DNA of 64,000 nt from Paraburkholderia sp041321145. Lineage in GTDB: Bacteria; Pseudomonadota; Gammaproteobacteria; Burkholderiales; Burkholderiaceae. A program made the position numbers and the translations under genes. The notes beneath the pieces were generated by a model. It did no database searches. It worked only from the letters and a program-made list of their open reading frames with translations, and was not told where the DNA came from. Positions 33,962-43,659 of this stretch are shown here, in pieces; the stretch's first letter is position 1; each line of letters starts with the position of its first letter. The stretch spans positions 62,001 to 126,000 of the forward strand of contig NZ_JBGGWA010000017.1 in NCBI RefSeq assembly GCF_041321145.1, in the 5' to 3' direction.

Positions 33962-34445
33962 CACAGGCAGTCTCCGTCGACGGGCTCGTCCAGTGTGAAA
34001 TCCCGGTTCGCCTCGAGCGCGTCGGCCAGTGCGGCGAATTCGACCTGAATTCGTGGGCGGGATGGTTAAGGCCCGTCCGGCACAGCACCGCAAAAAACCC
34101 GCAGACCGCCCGCGGGTGCTCGATGAAGGGCCGTTCCGGTTCACTAGAGGGGATCGTCACGTCAATCAGCCCGGCCGCGGTGCGGATCACCGAATGCGCC
34201 GCGAACCGGGGCGTGACGCCGTTAAAGTCCTCGTGCCGCCAGCCACGGACCGCGCGCGCCTTCGGGTAGAGCGCTACCCAGCGGTCTACGTTGTCGTGGC
34301 ATTCGCCGCGCGCCGGCTTCCAGCCGGCCAGCCGGTCGCCCTGCTGGTCGGCGGGACGGGCGCTTTCGAGCAGGGCGAGTAGCGCCGTGGCCAGCCGGTC
34401 AAACGGCTCACCAGCCGGCATCGTGCGGATGTCGGGGGTGTTCAC
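33962..34445 (-). pseudogene. hypothetical gene, probable C-terminal frameshift
   Basis: Residues 1-130 read as a plausible soluble protein (NVDRWVALYPKARAVRGWRH). After HPAHEFR the current frame turns into low-quality sequence, while the neighbouring frame continues VEFAALADALEANRDFTLDE to a stop at 33962. A single-base loss near 34050 would explain this. No family recognised. Overlaps the gene upstream of it by 4 bases, so the two form a small operon. Confidence 0.5.
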
Positions 34446-35061
34446 GATCTTCCAGCCTCGACGCTGGCCGGCCCCAGCCCCAGCTTCTGTCGTAACCGGT
34501 CGAACGGTCCGCGCAATGCGGTTCGGGAGAGGCCGTCGATCTGGTCAACCTGAATGAATACCGTCGCCGCGGGCGCGGGTACAGGCTCGCTATGTATGAC
34601 GCCCGTCGCCGGGTGTCGGATTCCGGCCTCGACGCCGTCCAGCCGCAGTAACGAAAGGGAAACGAGGACGGGACCAGTCAGGTCAAGTCGATTGAGCGCC
34701 GCACGCACAGCCGGGAGTCCGTCTTTTCGAGTGCCCCTTCATACCCCGCGGTGTCGAAGATCACAGCGTGTCCATCCGCGGTGTGGACAAACGACGAGGC
34801 GGTGGTAACCAGTTCGATCTGCCCATGGCGTGTCAGGTGGGCATAGGCATGCGACGCGGTGCTCGGGTCGCGTTGATCGGACGCGCAGACCAGTTGCGAG
34901 TAGCGGATGTTGCGCGACGGGCGGAGGTGGTATCTGCCGCACCGGGCCGATTCTAGGTCGACGTGGGATGAAGGCAAAGTTGCAGCACGCTCGGTCTGCC
35001 TGTCATTGCCCAGGCGTGGGTTCCCGCCGGTGCCGTGATGACTTTCGCTTCTGTGAATCAA
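34442..35061 (-). pseudogene. hypothetical gene, frameshifted
   Basis: Protein-like reading from about 34950 (YAHLTRHGQIELVTTASSFV) to EGALEKTDSR near 34710, where the frame must change to continue as RAALNRLDLTGPVLVSLSLL and end at 34442. The 5' end is uncertain. No family recognised. Third consecutive gene in this stretch with a frameshift. Confidence 0.42.
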
Positions 35062-35678
35062 GAAGGCAAATTCACAAATGCCAGATGAAGGAAGAGAAAC
35101 TCTGAACGTGGAAGGAAAGGAAGCTTTTATCTGACCCTAATTTATGCCGGCCCGCCGGGCAAGGCTGCGACGCGGCCACGTTAAGACTTTCACTTCGTAC
35201 TCTAACGAAATGAAAGTCTTAAATCTCGGCCATTCGATGGGAATGTCTGAAATCTCGGAGTGTGAAGGCTGCCCGGCACGTCAGCTATGCAAGGACGAAA
35301 TATGAGTGTTGGAGCCACCCGCGGGCTGAAGGCAATGATTTACGAGGGCGCAACGTCGATGACTTTCGGGGATAGGGCGAACGGAGCCTTCGTGAAACAT
35401 ATCGCGCAAAACCGGGATAACTCCGAGATACAACACCCATAGGGCGTTCAGGCACTTTTAGCTGCAATTTTCCACCGTGTTTCACGACGGTACGCGAGTA
35501 AATCGTCAAGTGCGGAGACCGGGCGATACGACGATGCGCCGCAGCATCCGAAGCGTAACATTTGCTACGTATTTTGTAGTGATTGTACGTTAGTGCGAGG
35601 GCAGACTGTCAGTGTGACCACTGACGCGCTCGGTCGATCCAATTTGTACTAAAACAATGATATCAACTGGGAGCGGCC
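35062..35678. other. non-coding region left of the Tn7-like module
   Basis: About 620 bases with no convincing gene. It contains a strong inverted repeat (35181-35222) and a related imperfect direct repeat (ending AAATCTCGG at 35229 and 35258), which could belong to the left end of the transposon. The exact terminus was not found. Confidence 0.5.
35181..35222. repeat. inverted repeat, candidate transposase-binding sites at left end
   Basis: TTAAGACTTTCA (35181-35192) and its exact complement TGAAAGTCTTAA (35211-35222) face each other, with further complementary TTCG/CGAA at 35194 and 35206. Read outward each arm contains GAA-N2-GAAAGT, also seen in repeats downstream of the transposition genes. 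Confidence 0.5.
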
Positions 35679-36317
35679 ATGATCCCACGATTCACACGGG
35701 CGGTCAGCGACACCCGCCCGTACGGCTCCCATCGGTATGACCTGTTCGGTCCGAAGATCGGAAGACGACTGACCCTGTTCGGTCGGCGGGCGGTTGATCT
35801 ATGGGTCCGCCTTGAAGCAGATCCGCGGGTGCTTATTTACTGCGAACGGCCTGTACAGATTCCGGACGTCACGCCGTCCCGCCTGGTCGATTTCTGGGTC
35901 CGCACACGCGATGGTGAGAGATTGTGTGTTGTCCTGCGTCCGGCGGAATTGACCTCGGCCGCGCTGGGACATCTCCTGTTTCCCGCATTCGACTCCTGGA
36001 GCATGGCGTCTTCGATGCAGTTGCATCTGGTCGATCCACAAGAGCTCGACGATCCACCGACGCTACGCCAGAACAGAGTCACAATGCTGCATCATCTGGC
36101 CGGTACGCACTCCCTTCCAGTCGAGCCGTTGATGTGCGGAGTGACTGCCGCCTGCCGACATGGCTCGACGCTCGCTGAACTGGAACTGCGCCTGGCACCC
36201 GCCGACCCGATGCTGGTCCGCTCGGCGGCATTCAGACTGGTGTTCGGCGGCAAAGTCCGTTGTCCGACACTGGCGGTTGAGCCACTCGGCGCTCATACCC
36301 GTCTGGAACTGGTATGA
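35679..36317 (+). CDS. TnsA-like transposon endonuclease subunit
   Basis: A 212-residue protein, first of four overlapped genes. The part around residues 48-95 resembles the TnsA endonuclease core: VLIYCERPVQIP, then RLVDFWVRTRDG, then LCVVLRPAEL. Glu and Asp of the expected E-D-x-K set are present, but the strand that should carry a Gln or Glu and a Lys reads VVLR. The position before a TnsB-like gene supports the call. In Tn7, TnsA cuts the 5' ends; loss of that activity gives replicative transposition. Catalytic status here is doubtful. Confidence 0.62.
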   Translation: MIPRFTRAVSDTRPYGSHRYDLFGPKIGRRLTLFGRRAVDLWVRLEADPRVLIYCERPVQIPDVTPSRLVDFWVRTRDGERLCVVLRPAELTSAALGHLLFPAFDSWSMASSMQLHLVDPQELDDPPTLRQNRVTMLHHLAGTHSLPVEPLMCGVTAACRHGSTLAELELRLAPADPMLVRSAAFRLVFGGKVRCPTLAVEPLGAHTRLELV

Positions 36318-38314
36318 AATCGATCGCTTTTGGCGCGTTGCGATTCGATCGTCATTCGATACCGCCCGAACTGAAGCACGTCGACGAATGGCCACGCGTT
36401 GACGATAGCGCACTGTCCGAATCCGGCCGCGACATTTTCAACCGCCGCATTCGTGCGATGACCTTGTTTCTGGGAGAAAATACGCCTCTGCGTGAGATCA
36501 CTCGCGAAACTGGCTTGGGCTTTAATGATCTGTACCGCACGTTTGAACGCTGCGTTACAACCCACGAGGACGGCCGCATATTCGGGTGCCGGGCGCTTAT
36601 ACCGTATCAGCATACGAAATCCTACGGCCGTTGCGCGCGGGTCGATATGTCCGGCGAAGGCGCCGTGAGCAATGCAAGCGGCGCATTTGGGCAGCTGCTG
36701 CAGCATTATCCGGACATTGCTCGTTGGCTCGAGCGGAGGATTGCAGAGCGAAGTCGGGAGCACGCAGAGTTGGCTGAAGTGCATCGCCAACTATGGCGCC
36801 TGCATGGCGCGTTCCTCGACCAATGCCGGAAGGCGGGCATTCAGGCAAGCGAGTATCCGTTTAACCAGAAGCACTTGGGCGAGCGGACACTCGCAACGTA
36901 CGCCCGCAAGCTGGCCAACCGGCATTTTGACGCGGCAGCACGTGCCGCCGGCGCCGGGCAAATCGCCCATCCCTGGCACGACGATCCTGAATCCATTCGC
37001 AAGCCCGCGACGCGTCCGTACGAGGCCGTTGAATTTGACGGGCACAAGATCGATGTACGTCTGACGCTACGTATCGACGACCCGTTCGGCTTTGAGACGC
37101 TGCTTGTCTTGCACAGGATCTGGATACTCCTGCTGCTTGATGTTGCGACGCGCGCAGTGATTGGCTACGCGCTCGCGCTGGGCCGCGAGTACAACAAGGA
37201 TGATGTTGCGCTGGCCTTGCAGGCGAGCCTGATGCCGCACACAACCCGTGTTTCGAAGATCCCGGCGCTGAAGGTCAGAACCGGCGGAGGATTTCCGTCT
37301 GAGGTTTTACCCCAGACTGCCTGGGCTTGCTGGGGTACCTTCCGCTTCGATGCCGCCAAGGCGCATTTCGCGAACGCGACGCTCGAGCGACTGACCCAGG
37401 TCGTCGGCTGCATGACCGACAACGGGCCACTTCGACAGAAGAACGAGCGCGCGCTGATTGAACGCTTCTTCGATCAGGTTGCGTCGCACTTCGCGCATCG
37501 GTTGCCGGGCACCACGGGCAGCGCCCCGGGCACAGTCGAACGCGTCCTCAACGATGTCGGCACCGACACGTCGCTCATGATGACGCTCGATGAGCTCGAG
37601 GATGTGATCGACGTGGTGCTTGCGAACTATAACGGCGAGCCGCATGCGGGACTGGGAGGGCGCACACCACTCGAGGCTATGCAGTTCCTGCTTGCCAGGA
37701 AGGACGAGCTATTGCGTACGTTGCCTTTTGCCCGGCGCAGCAGCTTATGTTTGCTGCAGGAGGCACGTGTCGTGACAATCCGCGGGTGTGTCAGTCGTGG
37801 GGAGCGTCCGCACATTAATTTCGAACACGTGCGTTATGACAGTCGGGTGCTGTCTGGCATTGCCGGGTTAATCGGCAAACAGCTTCGCATCTATTTCAAC
37901 GTAAAGGACATCCGGCATCTGCATGCCTTCCATATGGACGGATCCGAACTCGGCGTGCTGACCGCGGCGCGTCCCTGGTGCTTCACGCCGCACGCCCTGC
38001 GCGTGCGACAGGAAATCTTTTCGTTGATTCACCAGCGCAAGCTTGCCTTCCGGGAAGGCGGTGATCCGGTCGCCGCATGGTTTGCGTACAAGAAAGAACA
38101 GGCGCGAACGCATACGCATGATGCCAATGACCTGGCACGCATGCTCACGGACCGCGCGAAGAACCATGAAGGGTCGCCGTCTGTCGGGATTCCGCCCTCG
38201 GAGGAAACCGCAGCGCAGGAACCCACCAGAACAGCAGAAGCCACGAAGGCGGAAGCCAGAGCGAGCAAAGCGCCACCACCACTGTGGCTTACGCAGATCT
38301 TTACATTCAGGTGA
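36314..38314 (+). CDS. TnsB-like DDE transposase
   Basis: A 666-residue transposase of the Mu/TnsB/TniA group. The catalytic core shows D242 (AVEFDGHKID), D346 (FRFDAAKAHF) and E383 (RALIERFFDQ), spacing D-x36-E. An N-terminal helical DNA-binding region precedes it and a beta-barrel plus charged C-terminal tail follows. Its ATG overlaps the TnsA-like stop by 4 bases. It would join the element's 3' ends to target DNA. Intact. Confidence 0.88.
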   Translation: MKSIAFGALRFDRHSIPPELKHVDEWPRVDDSALSESGRDIFNRRIRAMTLFLGENTPLREITRETGLGFNDLYRTFERCVTTHEDGRIFGCRALIPYQHTKSYGRCARVDMSGEGAVSNASGAFGQLLQHYPDIARWLERRIAERSREHAELAEVHRQLWRLHGAFLDQCRKAGIQASEYPFNQKHLGERTLATYARKLANRHFDAAARAAGAGQIAHPWHDDPESIRKPATRPYEAVEFDGHKIDVRLTLRIDDPFGFETLLVLHRIWILLLLDVATRAVIGYALALGREYNKDDVALALQASLMPHTTRVSKIPALKVRTGGGFPSEVLPQTAWACWGTFRFDAAKAHFANATLERLTQVVGCMTDNGPLRQKNERALIERFFDQVASHFAHRLPGTTGSAPGTVERVLNDVGTDTSLMMTLDELEDVIDVVLANYNGEPHAGLGGRTPLEAMQFLLARKDELLRTLPFARRSSLCLLQEARVVTIRGCVSRGERPHINFEHVRYDSRVLSGIAGLIGKQLRIYFNVKDIRHLHAFHMDGSELGVLTAARPWCFTPHALRVRQEIFSLIHQRKLAFREGGDPVAAWFAYKKEQARTHTHDANDLARMLTDRAKNHEGSPSVGIPPSEETAAQEPTRTAEATKAEARASKAPPPLWLTQIFTFR

Positions 38315-38319
38315 GTGTG

Positions 38320-39316
38320 ATGCTCGATACTCTGAAGCGCCCTGTCGATCCTTCGGAGCACCCACTGCTGAGCAAGACGTACATGGTGCCGACGCCGGCG
38401 ATCGCAGAAATGTACGCGCGAGTGCGTCAATGCATCCGGCGCGGGGTTACCGGCGCCGTCATTTACGGGCACACCCGCTGGGGCAAGACTTATGCAATTC
38501 GCTACTGCGTGAGGCTATTAAATATCGAGTTACCTCGCGCGGCGGTCCTGACGATCGGGATGCCGCGAAACCCCTCACGGTCAGAGGCGCTGTTTTTCGG
38601 GATGCTGCTTGAGGCGGCACGGCATGAACGTTCGGACAGTGGATCGGTATTGAAGCGGCGTCTTCGGCTCTATCACAAAACTGGGCGAAATGGTCGAGCG
38701 CGTGGCTGGTAATACGCTGGTCGTATTTGTCGACGAGGCGCAGCGGCTGGAATTGGACCATTACGAATGGCTGCGGGACGTGCAGGACGAACTCGGGCGC
38801 CGAGGCGTGCGCATGTTCATTTTCTTGGTCGGCCAACCCGGCATTCTCAACCGCAAGAGCTCGTTCAGGCAGAGTGTGGATACCTCGCAGATCGTGTCGA
38901 GGTTCATGGTCGACGAGATGCGTTTTCAGGGCTTTCGCACTGGCGATGATCTCAAAATGTCGCTCGGCGCGTATGACACGTCCGTCTTTCCCGACGGTAG
39001 CGATTGGCCTTATACGCGCTTCTTTTTACAACGCGCGTTCGACACCGGCTTCCGATTGGGAAAGCAGCAGCAGACCGTGTGGAAGGCCTTTGAAGCCGCC
39101 CATTGTCGTGCGCGGTTCGATTTCACGATGGAAATTCCGATGGAGTATCTCGCCCGCACGGTCGAGATAGCACTGACTGACAACATGGAGCATGACGGTG
39201 CCGGATTCGCGTTGAGCCCCGCATGCTGGGCTCGGGCGGTTGAGGAGTCCAACTTCGTTGCCGCCCTCGAGGCATTGCGGATCATCTTTGTCGACGACGC
39301 GGCATACCGGCAATGA
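38320..39316 (+). pseudogene. TnsC/TniB-like AAA+ transposition regulator, frameshifted
   Basis: Starts at ATG 38320, six bases after the TnsB-like stop. The first part has Walker A (IYGHTRWGKTYAIRY). The frame breaks at a four-A run at 38677-38680: with one A fewer, RLYHK continues as LGEMVERVAGNTLVVFVDEA, which carries Walker B, and runs to a stop at 39316. ATP-dependent target selection would need the joined product. The break may be a mutation, a sequence error, or translational frameshifting; the second part also has its own ATG at 38690. Confidence 0.75.
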
Positions 39317-40767
39317 AAAGACGTTTCAACATCCTGCTCGAGCCCACAGAGCCAACTTCCTGCGCATCGTGGTGCTGGCGTGAAGGGTGGCACATTAAGG
39401 GCCAGTCAGCGTTCATCCTTTTGGCAAAATTCCAGCGCCTCAACGTGCTGTCGTCCGCCGCGCTGACGCAGTATTTTACTAGCCACGACGATCGCGCAAC
39501 GCCATTGCAGCAGACCGACTTACGTGACGCGCGTCAGTTCGATATGCCGCGCATGATGGGCATGCTAAGGTTGCCTCTGGAAGACGTCGCTGCAGCCTTT
39601 GTGATGCCGTCATATTTGTCCCAGACCGTTGCTGCTGCGACGCTACGGTGGTGTCCGCAATGTGCAGGCGAGGGTGTGCATCTGACGGAGTTTCAGTTTC
39701 ACTCGCGTGTTACATGCCCAATCCATCGCGTCGCGCTAGTTAACCGTTGCCAGAGGTGTAGATCGAGGATCCCCTATCGTTTGGATGCCGAGATTTTCCG
39801 GATGCCTTTTACTTGCCCAGCCTGTTCGTGTCCATGGGTTCGCCCAGCGCGAGGGTTCGACGACTTTAGGATAGGTGAGGCGTATCGGCTCCAGGTGTCC
39901 GATCGTGCTGTCAGCGTTGATTGGGAAGGGGAACGCTTGACAACCGGAGAGGGGTCTTGCCTGGGTGGAAAACATGTGGAAGTGGCCGAGCGGCCGGAAG
40001 ATAAATGGCCCGCGTTACATCGCGGCGGCAGGTCACCGCAGTCACCTCTCGATTTGGTGGCGCCAGATGCGATAAACCGATGGGAGAGCGTTCTTTCGGA
40101 AGCCTATGGTCATTACAAGGCACTGCGAAGGGCGATCATGCGAGTTCATGGTAGACAACATAGGGCGTGCATCGTAAAAGCCGCGCGACATTTCTCATGG
40201 CGACTTGACGGGTGCACAACTACTCCCTTCTGTCCGGCCGCGCATGCAATATTGCGATGGCGTATGAAATGGGAAGGAGTTGGGGTGCCGAAGGCGCTAC
40301 TGGATGCGCCTGTTCATGGCCCTCTCGGCATTGTACTTTGGTTCTTGCTCTACGCGCCCAATCCCGGCAGTCAATACAGCGAAGCTGCTGCTCGCAGGAT
40401 AGTAATACACGCGTTCGTTTCGGCCTGCCTCGGCTGCTTTCGTTCATATTTTGTGGAGGCAGTTCAAGCGAGAGCGCATGACCGGATACTGTGGTTACCG
40501 TTTCCCGCGCACGACTTTTACAGGAGCGACCTTCTCGTTGCAGGTAACGATTGTGTGTCCGGTCAGGTGCGTTGGACGTCGCTATCAGAGACGCGGCAGA
40601 GTCTCGATGCGTGCATCGGTGATTCCACGCGTCGTATTGTTCACCATCGGCAACATGTCAGATTGCTGGCGAACAATTCGGCGGCTAACAACCAGTTTGT
40701 TAGGCTCGCCAGCGCTCAATCGGAGCTGAGTATCATCAAAGCATCGACGACCACTGGCGCTCAGTAG
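39313..40767 (+). CDS. TniQ/TnsD-like target-selection protein
   Basis: A 484-residue protein overlapping the ATPase gene by 4 bases. The N-terminal half has the TniQ layout: an opening LLEPTEPTSCASWCWREGW, then a zinc region with CPQC, CPIHRVALVNRCQRC and CPAC. TniQ family members bind a target site and recruit the TnsC ring. The C-terminal 250 residues are not recognised and probably read the attachment site. Confidence 0.78.
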   Translation: MKRRFNILLEPTEPTSCASWCWREGWHIKGQSAFILLAKFQRLNVLSSAALTQYFTSHDDRATPLQQTDLRDARQFDMPRMMGMLRLPLEDVAAAFVMPSYLSQTVAAATLRWCPQCAGEGVHLTEFQFHSRVTCPIHRVALVNRCQRCRSRIPYRLDAEIFRMPFTCPACSCPWVRPARGFDDFRIGEAYRLQVSDRAVSVDWEGERLTTGEGSCLGGKHVEVAERPEDKWPALHRGGRSPQSPLDLVAPDAINRWESVLSEAYGHYKALRRAIMRVHGRQHRACIVKAARHFSWRLDGCTTTPFCPAAHAILRWRMKWEGVGVPKALLDAPVHGPLGIVLWFLLYAPNPGSQYSEAAARRIVIHAFVSACLGCFRSYFVEAVQARAHDRILWLPFPAHDFYRSDLLVAGNDCVSGQVRWTSLSETRQSLDACIGDSTRRIVHHRQHVRLLANNSAANNQFVRLASAQSELSIIKASTTTGAQ

Positions 40768-40940
40768 AGCGATGCCAACGAGGATCGTGGTCCCGGTCCG
40801 GTGTTCATCTTCCTTTCGTTGACGTCGAGCGGGTAACGGCGGTCGATACCATCGATGGAAGCTAGCATGCAAGCCTTGGCGTGGGCCGCTAAAAGCCCAA
40901 CTACCGGGCGGAGAAAGGTTGATACGGACTATTTAAGGCG

Positions 40941-40985
40941 CTGCCACTTTTACTTCCGAAACACTGCTACTTTCGCTTCATCGCA
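40941..40985. repeat. two tandem 22-23-bp repeats, candidate right-end transposase sites
   Basis: CTGCCACTTTTACTTCCG at 40941 and CTGCTACTTTCGCTTCATCG at 40964 are related and spaced 23 bases. On the other strand both contain GAA-N2-RAAAGT, the core also seen at 35181-35222. Position and orientation fit TnsB-type binding sites of the right end. The terminal dinucleotides and target duplication were not identified. Confidence 0.45.
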
Positions 40986-41283
40986 CGGCCGCCGTGACCC
41001 CATACACCTTAACCTGCACTCTGCCAAGAGCAGTAGAAAAAATCCGGGAACGCCAATCCTTGATGCGCCGATACCTGCCGCATTCTCGGCGAAGCTTATC
41101 GTAGGCGTTAATCTGGTCTCGCGTCACGAGTTTTTGCAGCGTAGCCAGTAGTTGACGACCTTCGGCAAGAGACAATCCGAAATCAGCAGGGTCGCGCCGT
41201 TCACTGGGCGGCGTAACGGAACAAACCGGGACCGTCTCGTCCGTTCCCGGTCGTTGCAGAAGAATCTTCCAGCGCAGTTCCAT
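40978..41283 (-). pseudogene. N-terminal fragment of an ISKra4-like transposase
   Basis: 101 residues resembling the start of ISKra4-family transposases: LSLAEGRQLLATLQKLV, then RRECGRYRRIKDWRSRIFST and LGRVQVKVYG. Similarity stops near 40995, where the sequence merges with the repeats at the end of the Tn7-like module. The module's right end may have cut this gene. Confidence 0.6.
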
Positions 41284-41422
41284 GGCCGTCTCCCCAGTAG
41301 GTCAACTGTCGCAGTTTACCTTGGACGTGCCTCCCCCAGATTCGTCCACTCCCATCAATTGTGAGCGCCAACAATTGTGCTGAGCAATGAGAGCGTCCCT
41401 GTCGGGCCATGGCCCCAAATTC

Positions 41423-42181
41423 TCACGACACTTGCTGGCCCAGAAGCCGAGATAGAGCGACGGTTGCACGCTTAAGCAACTCTGCGAACTGCTCGACCCG
41501 CTGCTCGGTGACACGGACGCTCGGACCGAAGATGCATAGCGAGCCTGCGACCTGATTGGCCCCGTTGAAGAACGGGGCCGCCACGGCGACCGCGCCATCA
41601 ATCAGTTCGTGGTGACTCGTACCGAACCCTTTCATACGGATTTGTTCGATGTCTTGAATCAGCGCCGACACATCTTGGGTAGGGTCCACGAGATAACGCG
41701 TTAACTCGTCTGGTGTGAGTCGCATCTGCGAAAGAATGGTGCGGCCGCTGGCGCCGCGCACAAGCTTTTCGCGGTATCCGACGCCGCGTCGAAAACTAAG
41801 CGGCTGATGACTCTCGAGTTCCGCCACGCAAAGTCGATACGTGTCGTCTGGAACAAACAGAGCCACAGTCTCGGACGTCGCCTCCCAGAGGTTGCGCAGA
41901 ACCGGCTGCGCCAGTTCGGCGATTCTGTGTTCGCTCAGCCAGACGTGTGCTAATTGAGCCACCGAGCTTCCCAGGTGGAACCGCTGCGGTTCACCGGTCG
42001 ATGCGAGGAATCCGGCCTGCTCCAATGTGTTTAGCAGCCGATACAACGTCGGACGGCTAAGGTTCACTCGCCCAAGCAACTCAGCGACGGTTAGAGATTC
42101 ATCTCCTGGCCTGAACGCCAAAAGTATTTCTAATGCTCGCTCAACCGCACGAACGCTCTCGTGCGCCTTTTTTTCTTCCAT
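41423..42181 (-). CDS. IclR-family transcriptional regulator
   Basis: A 252-residue regulator: N-terminal winged HTH (residues about 12-75, LTVAELLGRVNLSRPTLYRLL) and C-terminal effector domain (GRTILSQMRLTPDEL and the terminal region with ATVALSRLLGQQ). It is divergent from the Rieske oxygenase gene with a 146-base shared promoter region, so it probably controls that unit in response to the aromatic substrate. Confidence 0.93.
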   Translation of the reverse strand: MEEKKAHESVRAVERALEILLAFRPGDESLTVAELLGRVNLSRPTLYRLLNTLEQAGFLASTGEPQRFHLGSSVAQLAHVWLSEHRIAELAQPVLRNLWEATSETVALFVPDDTYRLCVAELESHQPLSFRRGVGYREKLVRGASGRTILSQMRLTPDELTRYLVDPTQDVSALIQDIEQIRMKGFGTSHHELIDGAVAVAAPFFNGANQVAGSLCIFGPSVRVTEQRVEQFAELLKRATVALSRLLGQQVS

Positions 42182-42219
42182 ATTCCGCTGTCCCCTTGGG
42201 CGATGCCATCTGCGCCATT

Positions 42220-42242
42220 GTAGAGAAACTACCTATTCGTAG
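42220..42242. promoter_or_regulatory. overlapping dyads, candidate IclR operator
   Basis: GTAGAGAAACTAC (42220-42232) and CTACCTATTCGTAG (42229-42242) are two overlapping palindromes just upstream of the -35 element of the oxygenase promoter and 39 bases from the iclR start. Confidence 0.5.
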
Positions 42243-42246
42243 AGGC

Positions 42247-42274
42247 TTGACTTCAAATTTCGTGTCCGTAGAAT
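42247..42274 (+). promoter_or_regulatory. sigma70-type promoter of the oxygenase unit
   Basis: TTGACT (42247) and TAGAAT (42269) with a 16-base spacer, 54 bases upstream of the ATG at 42328. Confidence 0.55.
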
Positions 42275-42327
42275 GAGAACGCAATCTCACTAGACGGACA
42301 ACGTCACATACGATTTGGAGTTTGAGC

Positions 42328-43599
42328 ATGGACAAAAACATGTCGGAAACGCTTGTGCGCACGGGTCCAGGCACACCAATGGGTAACCTGATGCGGCGCT
42401 ACTGGGTGCCGATTCTGCTGGTAAGCGAAATTGCGGAGCCAGACTGCCCTCCGGTGCGGGTGCAAATCCTTGGAGAGAAGTTGCTGGCGTTTCGGGATTC
42501 GGACGGGAATGCGGCGCTGATTGACGAGTTCTGTTCGCATCGCGGCGTGTCGCTCTATTTCGGGCGCAACGAGGAGAACGGCATCCGCTGCTCGTATCAC
42601 GGCCTCAAATTCGACCGAAATGGAAACTGTGTCGAGGTGCCGTCCGCGCCGCAAGGGTGCAAGCACATGAGCATCACGGCATACCCGTGTATCGAGCGCG
42701 CCGGCATTGTCTGGGCTTACATGGGCCCTAAAGACAAGCAACCGGCACCGCCGGACCTCGAATGGTGCAACCTGCCGGCGGACCACGTATTCGTTTCCAA
42801 ACGTCTGCAGGAGTCCAACTATCTGCAGGCTATGGAAGGCGGCATCGACACGAGCCACGTCTCGTACGTGCACCGCTACGAAGTCGACGAAGACCCGATG
42901 CACCAAGGCACCAAAGCGCTCGAGTACATCAAGGCGGATGGGAACGTCATCTTTGAAATCGAGAAGCAGCCGTTCGGCCTCACGCTCTTCGGGCGTCGCA
43001 ATGGCGAGCCCGATTCTTACTACTGGCGAATCACGCAATACCTCTTCCCGTGGTACACGCTCATTCCGCCATTTGGCGACCACTCGCTCGCAGGTCACGT
43101 CTGGGTGCCGATTGACGACCACACCTGCTGGGCGTGGAGTATCAACTTCCGTCCGGACCGCCCGTTGTCCGAGGAAGAGATGAACGACCTGAACGCAGGT
43201 AAGGGCATTCACTGCGAATACGAGCCGGGCACGTTCCGTCCGAGGGCGAACAAGAGCAACGACTATCTGATTGACCGTCAGGCCCAAAAGGACAAGCGCG
43301 CATATTCAGGCGTCTTCGGGTTCGCGATGCAGGACGCGTCGCTGCAGGAAAGCATGGGCCCCATTCAGGACCACAGCAAAGAGAAGTTGTTGCCGACGGA
43401 CCGCGCCATCGTAATGGCTCGACGCATGCTCTATGAAGCAGCTACCGCTTTGCAGGTTGACACCGACCCGCCTGCAATCGATGCAGACCAGCAGCGCGTG
43501 CGCGCGGCCGGCGCCTTGCTCCCGCGCGACCAGAAACCGCAAAAGTGGGCTGTCATCCATCTCTCGGATGGCACGGGCCAGCCGATTTACTCCATCTGA
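42328..43599 (+). CDS. Rieske aromatic ring-hydroxylating oxygenase, large subunit (phthalate-type)
   Basis: 423 residues from ATG 42328 (GGAG at 42317). The Rieske site is CSHRG followed by CSYHG, and the mononuclear iron site includes GGIDTSHVSYVH. The opening RTGPGTPMGNLMRRYWVP and overall size match the phthalate dioxygenase group (alpha-only oxygenases served by an FMN/2Fe-2S reductase). It would add oxygen to an aromatic acid. The adjacent reductase and dehydrogenase fit this, but the substrate cannot be read from sequence. Confidence 0.93.
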   Translation: MDKNMSETLVRTGPGTPMGNLMRRYWVPILLVSEIAEPDCPPVRVQILGEKLLAFRDSDGNAALIDEFCSHRGVSLYFGRNEENGIRCSYHGLKFDRNGNCVEVPSAPQGCKHMSITAYPCIERAGIVWAYMGPKDKQPAPPDLEWCNLPADHVFVSKRLQESNYLQAMEGGIDTSHVSYVHRYEVDEDPMHQGTKALEYIKADGNVIFEIEKQPFGLTLFGRRNGEPDSYYWRITQYLFPWYTLIPPFGDHSLAGHVWVPIDDHTCWAWSINFRPDRPLSEEEMNDLNAGKGIHCEYEPGTFRPRANKSNDYLIDRQAQKDKRAYSGVFGFAMQDASLQESMGPIQDHSKEKLLPTDRAIVMARRMLYEAATALQVDTDPPAIDADQQRVRAAGALLPRDQKPQKWAVIHLSDGTGQPIYSI

Positions 43600-43659
43600 G
43601 CGAGCTCATCGCTCATTGTTCAACTCTGCATAAGGAGGCCGGCATCGCGCCGGCGTGAG

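Noticed and set aside
36293..36790. Minus-strand frame of 165 codons opposite the TnsB-like gene
   Set aside because: Shadow of the transposase, with no supporting signal.
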